From Sweltsa coloradensis (lineage: Eukaryota > Arthropoda > Insecta > Plecoptera > Chloroperlidae): a stretch of 64,000 nucleotides of DNA. Shown in pieces: positions 11,341 through 21,726 of the stretch. Location: assembly GCA_024449915.1 (NCBI GenBank), contig JAMZAV010001460.1, positions 62,001 to 126,000 of the forward strand. The letters are read 5' to 3'. Both the position numbers and the translations under genes were made by a program. The notes below the pieces were generated by a model that saw nothing but the letters and a program-made list of their open reading frames with translations, was not told the origin of the DNA and ran no database searches. The first letter of the stretch is position 1. Every line of letters starts with the position of its first letter.

Positions 11341-11729
11341 TTCTCCTTACGCCTCCGAAGTAGACTGTGGCGCAGCCCTAGCGGTAGAATTGTGTCAACA
11401 GGGAAGGTGTCGCGTGTTACGGGAAATCGCTGGTAAAGATGCGGATTTAAACGCGCGAGGCAACAAATTAATCGCTAGCTTTGTACAAGATGGTACAACT
11501 AGCAAGTAGATGTATTTGTTGTGTTGTTAGATGGTGTGACTGATACGAGAGCAAGCAAAACCCTAGCATTTATCAACTGGTCTTGAAACTAACATGTGAA
11601 GTTGAAGGAAATAATAATTATAATTAATTACACTGAATTGTCCACCATTGAAAAAAATCTACACACCATTTTCTTTTATACGATAACATATGGTTCCTTA
11701 TAACAGTTTGTATTAAATATATTTTCCAG

Positions 11730-11889
11730 ATGACGTTTTCCTGTTGAGTTTCCTCCGGATGAAGAAGTTCAGCGTCCCAATGGCCGAGCTCACTCTGACA
11801 AAGTTCCTCAAGTTCCGAGAAGACTTTCCTCACCTGACCAGGAACCTTGACATCCTGGACCCTCCGCTCAACAGCATCGTCTCTAACGG
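11730..11889 (+). CDS. CRAL-TRIO copy A exon 2
   Basis: After acceptor ATATTTTCCAG it encodes DDVFLLSFLRMKKFSVPMAE and continues to LDILDPPLNSIVSNG, the second half of the CRAL-TRIO N-terminal region, where family members have FLLRFLRARKF. The donor is GTTAGGGT. Length 160 bp equals copy B. A GTACACTCGTCGAATAATT block just inside the intron recurs at 54351 in copy B. Confidence 0.88.
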
Positions 11890-12261
11890 GTTAGGGTCAT
11901 GTGTACATATTTAGTACACTCGTCGAATAATTCAATTTATTATATGTGATTCGTTGCTAGGATGTTCTATTGATTGGTTTCAAATAAATCTAAATAAATA
12001 GGTAAAATCCGCGAATGAGGAACAGCCCGCAGTTAGAGGACAATGTACGCATAGAAGGATTGTTAGAGAAGATTTTGGTTTCCTTCTCAATTATTTATGT
12101 TTAATTTAATGTTTTTATTGGTATATTCATTTTATTTAGTTAGGTTAGTTTCAAGTTATTGTGTGTGACATCCCAAAAATCCTAGATGTATGTCTGCGTC
12201 TGTAAATAATTAAATTTGCAATAAATATTATACCATAAAGTCGTAATTATTATTGTTGCAG

Positions 12262-12323
12262 GTACATGTTCGTATCGCCGTATCGCGACGACAAGGGACG
12301 GCAAGTTATCGTCATAATTTGCA
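12262..12323 (+). CDS. CRAL-TRIO copy A exon 3
   Basis: After TATTGTTGCAG it encodes YMFVSPYRDDKGRQVIVIIC, the first strand of the lipid-binding domain. It is 62 bp in copies A, B and C. The donor GTGAGTTAATAAATAAT is conserved in all three. Confidence 0.87.
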
Positions 12324-12669
12324 GTGAGTTAATAAATAATTATAATTATATTGCACAATTTCTTACTTATTAGACTCCAATGGTTTTAAATTTTATTTCG
12401 CTGTTAGTTTGTAAAGAGTAATGCTTGATGAAATTCATAAAAGTATACAAAAGCAAATCTCCTAAATATTGTGAACAACATTAGATTTAATTCGATATGT
12501 CGAACAATAAATTACATACGGGGATCAGAATAAGTAACAATCATCACGCCATTTGAATAACTTAAATGTGTGTAACTAGTTGTTTAGGTGCTTAATCAAG
12601 GTAAATGCGATTCTATTGAGTGAGTTTTTCCCGTCAGTACACAATAATACTTCACCCAAATGTATTAAA

Positions 12670-13946
12670 GGGGCTATTAACTCAAAGAATTTTTTTTACC
12701 CCATGATCTATGGCATAATAGTACACTTAAATGACAGTTTAAAAAATTATATCTTATAACTGTGATTAAACACGAATTTTAAATTTTTTTTTATCCAGAA
12801 ATTTGCAAAAATTGGTGTTTTGGGAAATTTCTTAAAGGGGTATTTTACCGCTAAAATCAAAAAATATATTTCATTCAGGCTAACTAGTAATGAATTTAGC
12901 AATTAACAGAAAAATTATTGGGGCCACCATGACCTCCCAAAAAATTGTCAAACATGACATTTTTCGAGCTAGGTCCCATCGGCAAAAATCTCCCATAAGA
13001 AATAACATGGGGACTATCTTTATGCCCGTGACCTTCGAGGAATTTGATCCAAAAAAATATTGGCCATTATTGACGTACTCGACAGCCTTTTCTGTAAATT
13101 CTCTATACTTTGTTTTGTAATTTGGGCAAGTAGTTCGGTCAAAATATGCTGATTACCAAGATGGGGTGTGATTTTGGAATGTATATTTTTGCGTGTTTAA
13201 GGGTATATTTGGGCACAGTTTCAAGACACGAAGTTATAAAGGGGCATTTTAGATTGGTACTATGCTCTAGTATCTATGTGGACCAAAAAAGGAAGGAGGT
13301 TAAAGCCGATTTAAGAAATTTCCCAAAACACCAATTTTCGCAAATTTCTGGATAAAAAAAATTAATAAATTCGTGTTAAATCACAGTTACAAGATATAAT
13401 TTTTTAAACGGTCATTTTAGTGTAGTATTGTGCTATAGATCACGTGGTAAAAAATAATTTTTTGGGTTTTTAGCCCCTTTAAATCGGCTTTAACCTGCTT
13501 CTTTTTTGGTCCATATAGATACTAGAGCACAGTACCAATCTAATATGTTCCTTTATAACATAGTGTCTTAAAACTGTGCCCAATACCCTCAAACACGAAA
13601 AAATATACATTCCAAAATCACACCCCGTCTTAGTAATCAGCTTATTTTGACCGAACTGCAAGCCCAAATTACAAAAGAAAATAAAGAGAATTTACAGAAA
13701 AGGCTGTAGAGTACGTCAATAATGGCCAATATGTTTTTGGATCAAAATCCTCCAAGGTCACCTGGCATAAAGATCGTCCCCATGCTATTTCTTATGGGAG
13801 ATTTTTGCCGATGGGACCTAGCTCGAAAATGTTTGACAATTTTATGGGAGGTCATGGTGGCCCCAATAATTTTTCTGTTAATTGCTAAATTCATTACTAG
13901 TTAGCCTGAATGAAATATATTTTTTCCGTTTAGCGGTTAAAAACCC
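12670..13946. mobile_element. Two non-autonomous YX elements, one inserted into the other in reverse
   Basis: A single YX unit is seen at 45665-46263. Here a plus-strand YX unit (12837-13477, GGGGTATTTTACC to TTTTTAGCCCC) interrupts a minus-strand unit at its X/Y junction, giving X' [Y X] Y'. The inner copy is flanked by TTAAA-type sequence (CTTAAA left, TTTAAA right). Copy B has an empty site near 55079. Only short open frames occur. Confidence 0.78.
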
Positions 13947-14456
13947 ATTTAATAAAGAAATTCATCCCCCCCCCCCCCGTTTGATTATTGCAAATGTGTT
14001 TCTCTGATAATTTTTATTTTATTTATATATATATTTTAAAAATTATAACGAAACTTTCCCATAGCATTCATGTTCATCTCAGGTTTATAAAAAGGTACAC
14101 AGTTTTAGGGTAGTTCTGAAGTTAATGTCCAAGGGCAGTTTAGATAATAGGGAATATTCCACTTCCGCCAAATACTGTATGAATAGATTTTTTAGAAGAA
14201 GTATCTCGTCCCGATTACAAATATGTACTTTGTTTTTCCGTGAAATAATAATCCAGTGATTTATAGCCGTTTTAAAAGCAGCACTTTTTTAAAGCGGCAA
14301 AAACGACTGTGACGTCAGAACTGTGTTGATCCAACGCCGTCTGGATAAACATACATCCAGACCAAAGATGTATGGAATAGTATTATAGTAGGATCGAGAT
14401 ATACATCAAGACGGCGGTGTTTTAAACAAAGCAGCGCCTAGCGTAGCCTACAGTAA

Positions 14457-14549
14457 TTAGACGAGTGAGCGCAGCGAACGTAGTCTTTCCTAACGCTATA
14501 CTCGATCGGGCCTTGGCCGTGAGCATTGTCCAATGAATGTATGTATGTA

Positions 14550-14601
<52 letters not shown>

Positions 14602-14722
14602 CGGGCTCATACGGCCGAACGGCCAAATAGATTGAGCTGAAATTTTAAACACACATCCGTGACCAGGTAACTGAGAACTGCTAACAAAATGAGCGCAATC
14701 CATTTCGATTTAAACCTACAAG
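14457..14722 (+). mobile_element. Helitron-like family H2 5' fragment with TCTG microsatellite
   Basis: It starts TTAGACGAGTGAGCGCAGCG. A (TCTG)n run at about 14549-14600 is followed by CATACGGCCGAACGGCCAAA and AACTGCTAACAAAATGAGCG, as at 7866. The 3' end is missing. Confidence 0.65.
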
Positions 14723-14727
14723 AAATA

Positions 14728-15102
14728 ATAAACTGAAAAATACGTTGAAATGTATAGGAATTATTTTAACGACAATGGTTTTCATTTTGAAATAATATTT
14801 TCTGTTTGTTATTTACCTGGCTGTGAAATGCCGTGTCCAAGGTTAATCGAATGTTGGACGTCAAGGTACCCCCGAATTCCGCTCGTAGATTGAGTAAACC
14901 TTGCAATATTTTCACGTATTTCGTACTGGCTATGTTTTCCATAGTATTGTCACAGATGATAGACTACACTGCGTTATATGCATTTCAAAACATGTTTAAT
15001 AATTTTGTAAATACAATCTAGAAATTACAAAAACTTTCCCAACCAAGGGATTGAACTCAGGTCACCCACATTTTGGGTATACCGGCGTCTTTGCCAACTA
15101 GA
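14728..15102 (-). repeat. tRNA-derived SINE, reverse, copy 3
   Basis: Same order as 8975-9385: GAAAAATACGTTGAAATGTA tail side, GTACTGGCTATGTTTTCCAT body, and a reverse B box near 15045-15060 followed by the CCAACTAGACTAGG head. It abuts the inverted-repeat element at 15103. Confidence 0.7.
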
Positions 15103-15779
15103 CTAGGAAAACGCCAAAGTCGTTGTTAGACGAGTGAGCGAGTCATGTGTTGAGTACACGGGAGCATTTGCATTTAAGTTAGGTAAGTATAATTTAGGTA
15201 TAAATAATAGTGTTTTAAAGTTTAGTTGTTGGTATAAGAGCACGTCAACTGTAAGGTCATAATGCGCCATACTAGCCGTGATAGGCTAGGGGGCCTTAGG
15301 TGAGGAAATAATAAATTGAAAAATAGGCTTAAATGTGTAGGTTTTATTTTAACAACAATCTTTTTTCTCGAAGAATTATTATTTTTGGACTTAGCATGGA
15401 CTTAGAATAGCAACTGGCGTTACTGTAAATCCATGGTTTGTGGAATAGAGATTCGTGGATCTTGATCACAGCCTTGGTTCAAAAAATTTAAATTCCACGA
15501 GGCCTTTTTAACACAAAGTATGGCCGTTTTATATTGTTATTTTTGTAAACAAAAACTCATTTGACGCCGCCTTTTATTGGCGTGCTCCCTGTTTGTTTAT
15601 AAAATAATTATACCATTATAAATTGAATTTATCTACCAATATTTGATTGTGAATTGAGGCTAGAGTGGCGCATTAGGACTAAACGGTTAACCTTCGATAG
15701 GGGGAGGAAAGAAAATGTTACCGGGTACTCAACACATGGCTCACTCACTCGTCCAACAACGACTTTGGCGTTTCCCTAG
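15103..15779. mobile_element. Inverted-repeat element with two H2-type 3' termini, second copy
   Basis: The left end CTAGGAAAACGCCAAAGTCG and the right end CGACTTTGGCGTTTCCCTAG are inverses. The symmetry continues through GACGAGTGAGCGAG and GTGTTGAGTACACGGG. It is the same structure as 9737-10202 with a different filler, and both copies sit beside the head of the same SINE type. Confidence 0.75.
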
Positions 15780-15782
15780 TGA

Positions 15783-16085
15783 AAACAGATGGCGGACATT
15801 TTACATTTAACGCCTAGCCAGAAAACGAGAAAAGTTGACATTGCAATCAAAAAACAAAACTGAAACAGTCCTAGGTCTAGGCCTAGACGTAGAAAATTAT
15901 TTATAATACAACATCTAGGCCAATCGTTCCTGTAGGATATAGGCATTGGTATGTGAATACTAAAATTACTCACTTGACAAGCCCTAGGCTTAACTTGCCA
16001 ACCCTAGGCCTGCACGTTCATGTTCTGACACACATCCCGCACAAAAACCTTACTTTTATGACTAATTAAAGCCTATTGTAGATAA
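15783..16085 (+). repeat. Dispersed repeat, second copy of 3424-3850
   Basis: It shares GATGGCGGACATTTTACATT, GTTCCTG.AGG.TATAGGC, and CCCTAGGC..ACTTGCCAA..CTAGGCCTGCA with the earlier copy. Non-coding. Confidence 0.55.
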
Positions 16086-16559
16086 AGATACCATGATAGT
16101 CCTAGGCTATGCAAAAACTCAAGACAAAATGCTCGTTATTCTTATCAAAAATGATCTCGCGAAATCTCCTGTCACACACGAAAAAAAAAAACAAAAGACG
16201 GTGAAAATGTACATCCCTGTGGAGTTGTTTGTGTTGAGCGGATGGGCAAGCACCGCGCTCGTATGTAAATATGTACAAACATACGTTCATTTTGTTTCCA
16301 ATTGGCCTTGACTCCAACACAGTTATGACGTAGTACCGTCCAAAGATGGCGCACGCTCGTTTTTGGCGCGCAAACTGGGGGACCCATTTAATTCTTGTTT
16401 AAATTACACAAAAAACATTTTTTTTAAATAAAAAAAAGTGCAGTGACTATTAAGACATGAATAAAAATTAAAATAAAATATAAAATATTAAGTGGAATAT
16501 TCCCTATTCAACCCTTAACATTCGCATTAACAACTGAACAAAATCTTTGAAAAACTTAG

Positions 16560-16690
16560 TCATAATGTCGGTGACAAGACATGAACCAGTGACCTTCCAA
16601 ATCAGAATCTTGCGCTTATACGCACGAGCTAAATTAATAAATAAATTTTAAAAATCAATAAATTCTTATTTAGAGTCACCTACTCAGTCA
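16560..16690 (-). repeat. SINE-like remnant shared by units A and B
   Basis: On the minus strand it has a tRNA-like TTAGCTCGTGCGTATAAGCG and a weak B box (CACTGGTTCATGTC). The same remnant lies at 55310-55460 in unit B, so it predates the duplication. Confidence 0.55.
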
Positions 16691-16725
16691 CAGAACTCAT
16701 TTTCAGTGCTGTACTTTAAACTTAA

Positions 16726-17758
16726 AGGTGCGTTTACTGTTTGGCGACGTGGCTCGCCCGCCCATGCCCCGATTCCACATTATTGGATGAGCGTAGCGAG
16801 CGTAGCGAGCGAAGCGAAGATTCCATTTCACTACACTGGAGAAAAAAATCCGGAATGTTTTTTTTTTTCTTTCTTTCTTTCTTTCTTTTTTTCTGTATTT
16901 TTGTGTGTTTGTCAGCACGATTCCGGCTAAACCGATACTCCGTTTGCGATGAAATTTTATGGAGGCCTTCGAAATCTCTGAACTTAGAACTGCCACGTTT
17001 TTGAGCGCAATCAAAAAATTATTTCTCATGAAAATCGCAATTTTACGATTTTTTTTCGATTTTTTGAAATTTATTTTCCTTGTAACACCTACATGCTTAA
17101 TCCGATTTTCATGATTTTTTCACAGAACCTTAATTTTATGAATTAAGATATCCGTGTGAATTTTGAGCGCAATCAAAAAATTATTTTTCATGAAAATATA
17201 AATTTTTTGGTCTTTTTCTTTTTTTAAACAATTCTTTTACTTATAACACCTACATGCTTTATTTTATTGTAATACTTTTTTTCACAGAACCTTAATTTTA
17301 TAAATTTATATATTCGTGTGAAATTTGAGCGCAATCAAATAATTATTTCTTATAAAAATCGCAATTTTTTGTTTTTTCAATTTTTTAAAATTCATACGAT
17401 TAATTAAAAAAATAAAAAATTAAAGTTTATTTTTTATCTAATTTAATTTAATTTAAAAAAAAACTTCAACTTAGTACTAATTTTTTCACAGAACAACAGA
17501 AAATCCGCATAACACATGGCAGCTCAATGCACCAATTACGCTCATCCAACAACGCGGCGGGACTTAAGCGTTTTCCTAGTAATTATATACCTGACAATAA
17601 AAGTCGTAATGACGATTAGCAATGTTTTTCTTTTAAAAAGGCGTCCTAAAATTAATCTGTGAATATAACAAGTGTTGCTGACTCGCGGCGAACTTGCCTT
17701 TGCCTTTGCCAACTTTGCCCCTTCGCTTCGCGAGCAACGCCGAACACTAAACGCACCT
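16726..17758. mobile_element. TTAA-flanked MITE carrying a nested H1 element
   Basis: The left end AGGTGCGTTTACTGTTTGGC and the right end CGCCGAACACTAAACGCACCT are near-inverses, each flanked by TTAA. Unit B lacks it (55455-55480, TCAGTGGACTTAGCCGACCA). A TTAA target suggests a piggyBac-type element, but no transposase is present. Without the H1 insert it would be only about 236 bp. Confidence 0.7.
16783..17579 (+). mobile_element. Helitron-like H1 element, complete, 797 bp
   Basis: It starts TTGGATGAGCGTAGCGAGCG and ends CGCTCATCCAACAACGCGGC then TTAAGCGTTTTCCTAG before T. A (TTTC)n run lies near 16868. It sits inside the TTAA-flanked MITE, so it is the younger insertion. Confidence 0.85.
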
Positions 17759-17869
17759 TTAAAGCCGACTAAGTGCTTGTTCCAAGGATTGACTGACTTC
17801 AAAACACGGGTTCTTATACCCCATATCTCTTATGTATGCCCAAACTTGGTATAACTTTCTCCATAATTC

Positions 17870-19005
17870 ACTATCTATCTTTTCTCATCGGAACGCTTTG
17901 TCCGTGAGTTGCAATGTAAATCCCGGCCTCTGATGGCCATAAATTACGGATTGATGGGGGTGCCTGATAATGAGAACGCGGAGTCGTGGATTTTTCCAGA
18001 CTGTATGATTGAAAATGGGCCAGATAATTGTACAGTATGATGTGGGTGGGGGCAAAAATGAGTTTATAGTATGAATGGTTTTGTTTACTCCCGTCTCTTC
18101 TTGGCGTGCGGTTGAAGACCTCCTTGGAACATCGAGGCCGCTTTCGGTTGAGATGACGAGGTGGTATGGTGAGAGGTGTTCTGATTGCTGAAAAAGGTCT
18201 AATATGTATGACGCTTGGGTTCGGAAGAAACTTTGTCTGCGCCTGGATGGACAGATTTCTTCTGTCTGGTAGGTCGTTGTAGAATGCTCGGGAGACATCA
18301 CGGAGGTGCTCGGCTATTGATGCCATTCCTAGGTCTTCGTAGAGAAGGTGGATGGGAGTTTCGCAAGGGGCGAAGGACACCATTTGCAAGATTCTATTCT
18401 GTAACCGTTGTAGTGAATCAAGATTGCTTAGTGTCACACCGGACCACACTGGGCATGCATATGCGATGGCCGGTCGGAGAATCTGTTTCTAGATGGTCAG
18501 ACGGTCAAATAAATCAAGATTATATTAGGGAAGTAAGTAGAGGGCGTAGGGCTGCCGCTCTTCCGGTGACTTTGCGATGGATGTTTTGAATGTGGTTTAA
18601 CCAGATAAGGCGCGCATCCATTTCTGTACCAAGGTAGTCGGCCGATGCTGCAGACCAAGGGATCTGTACTCCTGCTAGCTCCAGATAGGGTAGTAGTGGC
18701 TTCCTTTGCTTTGTGAAATAAACCGCTTTCGTTTTGGATGGGTTGATCGAAGTTCGCCACTTGGCTAACCAGGCTGCCATCGTGTTGAGACTTGCCTGGA
18801 GTAAAGATACATCCTAATTAGTCAGTGTGGGAGATCTTGCAGTAGCTGACAGGGCATCATCGTCCGCGAATAAATGGATATCCACATCAGGAGGAAGTTT
18901 ATGGAGGTACGCTGAGTACATATTGAATAGGAGTGGACTTAACACAGATCCTTGTGGTACACCCGCTTTGATTGGTCGTGTAGTAGAGACTGCTCCGAAC
19001 CCTCC
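17870..19005 (-). pseudogene. Jockey-like LINE reverse transcriptase fragment (unit A)
   Basis: Read on the minus strand the fragment runs from the CGVPQGSVL..LLFN region (near 18960) through the IHLFADDDAL catalytic block (near 18870), NPSKTKAVYFTKQRK, and the C-terminal SNLDSLQRLQNRILQMVSFA and LNRKRPRCSKEV. It is broken by frameshifts. The same fragment lies in the same intron of unit B (55590-56715), so the insertion predates the duplication. There is no endonuclease part or ORF1, consistent with 5' truncation. Confidence 0.8.
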
Positions 19006-19357
19006 TTTTCATTACCCCATTAAGCTACCAATGACGTTTTACTGATATTAAACTAACCATTACAACAAGTGTTAACACAATATGTTACTTACTTACAATA
19101 ATTTACTATAACCTGAATAGACCAGTTAAAAACTATATTAATAGTACTGACAATAGTATATAATAGTATTATGATTAACATAATATAAACGAACACCACG
19201 CAGGCACTAAACAGTGATAGAAACTGATTTCAAATGAAAATAATTACATCGAACCAAGCTACACAATGTTGACAATAATATGAACGGTATTTGATCAATT
19301 TGCGAATATATATTATAAAAACACATTATTATAAAATAATGTTGAAAAATCCTTCAG

Positions 19358-19551
19358 GTAGGAACGACCCACACAAGGCCAAGTACCAGCACCTGAGCAG
19401 GGTGGACCAAACAACCTTCCTGACGGTGGCAGAGGACGAGACCACTCAAGTACTGGGAACCTCCGTACTGCTGGACGTCAGCGATATCATGTTTGCACAC
19501 GTGACCATCTGGTCGCCCAAGGAGTTTGCTGACGCTTTCCGTGCCGTACAG
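19358..19551 (+). CDS. CRAL-TRIO copy A exon 4
   Basis: After AATCCTTCAG it encodes RNDPHKAKYQHLSRVD and LGTSVLLDVSDIMFAHVTIW, then SPKEFADAFRAVQ. The D..x..H..W pattern is the core of the CRAL-TRIO pocket. The donor is GTAAACTC in phase 0. The frame is open and 194 bp long, as in copy B. Confidence 0.88.
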
Positions 19552-20012
19552 GTAAACTCTATCCCCGTAGGTTCATCAGAGACCCGTGTTCACACCACGG
19601 TCGGATAGATTGTTAAATTTCGGGATTGTATTTATAAAGGTAAACTCGTGCTTCATTATCGTTAAAGGTGTCATACAATTAAGTTTTCCCGATTTATTTT
19701 GAATAATATTAAAAAATCAATTCGAATAGTACTTTTTGATATCACTGGAATATTAATTATTCTAGAATATGACATATTTGACAGTTTGTCAAACATCGAT
19801 TTGTTCAGTCAGGAAGCATGAAACGTTGTCCAGTTCTCAAGAAACCATAAAGAGACAGCCCTACAGTCGTAGATTATCAAAGCAATCGAATAATGAAATA
19901 AAACAATACTTATAGTGATGAAAATATATGCACAGAGACTCATTATCAACAATTGATTATTGTTATTGATGAACATTTATCTTTCCCCATTTCAGTATTT
20001 TTGTAGTAAATT

Positions 20013-21378
20013 AAAACATCTTGTAAAAATAAAGCCACACCTTACACACTCAAAAGAAATGAGATCTAAAAAAGGGCCAAGTACATCTACCCTTCCACAT
20101 TTGCGCTTTCTTAATTCATAAAGTACAGTGTCCCGAACAACATCCTTGAAAAGCTGGCAAAATAGAATTTGCCATATTTTTCATCCAATTTTTTTTTCTA
20201 AATATTTAAACGAAATCGCCCCATAAAATTTTTCTATTTTGCCAACTTTTCAAGGATGTTTTTACGGCACTGTACTTTTTTATGATTAAAAATGCGAAAA
20301 ATGGGGAAGGGGTGATGAGCTTGGCCCCTTTTTTTAGTCTATTTCTTTTGAGTGTGTAAGGTTTGGCTGTATTTTTTCAAGATTTTGTTATGGTGGGATC
20401 TCTTTATTTTTTCAGTTCCTTTGCAAAAATTATTTTTTTAAAATATAAATTTTTATAATATGTTTAAATTTCTATTGCTTACCAATTAACAATAGAATGA
20501 AATATATCTAGTATCTAAAGACCTGCTTGTTGAAAACAATTTAGGCACATTGTAAATAACTTAGTTCTTTTATTGTATGCCTGTATAGGCTTTTTTTTAA
20601 AAACTTTTTTTTGGAAGCTGATTAAAGTAAATTATTCAAGTTTTTTCTTTAAAAAACTACATCACTTTACCTTAATGTCCATGTAAAATATGAACGTTCT
20701 CCCCCACCAGTTTGGTCAGATTCGCGGGCATTAAAACTGACAAATTTTGACGTAATCAGTAATCAGTATCATACAGTGTAGTCAGTAGTCAGTAGTCAGT
20801 ATCGAAGTCTTTTTATCAGTAGTGGGTTTCAGTAGTATAGTATAGTAGTAATAGTATATATTTAATAACTACATTTTTAAAGTGATTTTGACTGTTTAAA
20901 GTAATTTTTTCACCAAAAAGGAATGTTTTGACAACAACCAATTTGGCATGTTTTGTCGGGTACCCAAAATCCCCTTGATTTTATAAATTTTAAATTTTAA
21001 TCGTGGAAACCTGTTATGGGGTGAAATTTCCCCTCTTTAGGTGAATAGGTATTCGGATAGAAATTGTAAGGGTTTCCCCAGGGCCTTTTTAAAGGGGACT
21101 AAATCCCTTGCATTCGCCTAACGCTGAGGAAAATCTCTAAAAACCTTTCATCGGATTGCCGGTTCAAGGGGTTCGAACCCGGGACCTCCCGAATCGAGTC
21201 GACGCTTAGCCCCCGGCCAACACTGCCGGTTTTATTTTGATAGTTTTTTTAAGATCACATCACGTTTCTGACGGTTTTGGGGGACACCCCCCGAAATCAC
21301 CCGAACTCTACTTCTTGTATAGGTCCCCGAGTGTGTAGCGCACCCGGCTTGGGTTTCGGCGCCCTAAAGGGGACCTAG
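20013..21378 (-). mobile_element. Composite repeat family H5, copy 1
   Basis: It opens with a hairpin (20028-20400: CCTTACACACTCAAAAGAAA pairs with TTTCTTTTGAGTGTGTAAGG), continues with H3-like sequence in reverse (TTAATGTCCATGTAAAATAT) and a CAGTAGTCAGTAG tract, and ends GGCGCCCTAAAGGGGACCTAG. Unit B lacks it around 59015. The second copy 21727-23420 has the same order. Exact left border and orientation are uncertain. Confidence 0.6.
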
Positions 21379-21485
21379 ATATAATTAAATAAATAAATAA
21401 TAAAGTGATTTTCTCAAAAAAAAAATGGGTTAAGAATATGTAACTTAATTCCAATTTGTTTGGTAATGCGTTGTATTTCTTTCAG

Positions 21486-21600
21486 TCTATCTTTCCCCTT
21501 TGGGTTCAAGGAGGTGCACATTTAAATTGCCTTCAGTCGCCCAAAATATTCTTTGACATAGTCAAATCGCATCTTCAGAGAAAATAGAGGAAGATTCATG
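21486..21600 (+). pseudogene. CRAL-TRIO copy A exon 5, frameshifted
   Basis: The acceptor TATTTCTTTCAG and the donor ATTCATG|GTAAG are intact. Against the 117-bp open exon of copy B (59131-59247) this one has an extra base near 21498, two missing near 21522, an extra base near 21542, and single losses near 21570 and 21584. The result is 115 bp with a TAG in the original frame. The affected segment is the strand and helix that follow the ligand pocket. Confidence 0.85.
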
Positions 21601-21726
21601 GTAAGAATTAGTTGGGTCAGCTCAGAGCACTTTTTTGTGTTAGAGGTAAAATGCCAAAGAGGGAAAAGGATCACTTGGCAGTGTTAAAAAGCATTCGCTC
21701 GGCCAAGAAACATCCGAATACATACA

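Larger units (their letters stand above)
14149..16505. mobile_element. Element with AGGGAATATTCCACTT termini, filled with later insertions
   Basis: The left end AGGGAATATTCCACTT and the right end AAGTGGAATATTCCCT are exact inverses. Unit B reads straight across (55250-55270, GCAGTTTAGATAATTCAACC), which defines the insertion. The overlap between the flanks is only AT. Inside are an H2 fragment, a SINE, a two-ended inverted-repeat element and a dispersed repeat. No transposase is visible. Confidence 0.75.

Noticed and set aside
12890..13904. Open frames of 60-76 codons on both strands in the YX elements
   Set aside because: They lie in inverted non-coding repeats and differ between copies; the copy at 45665 does not preserve them.
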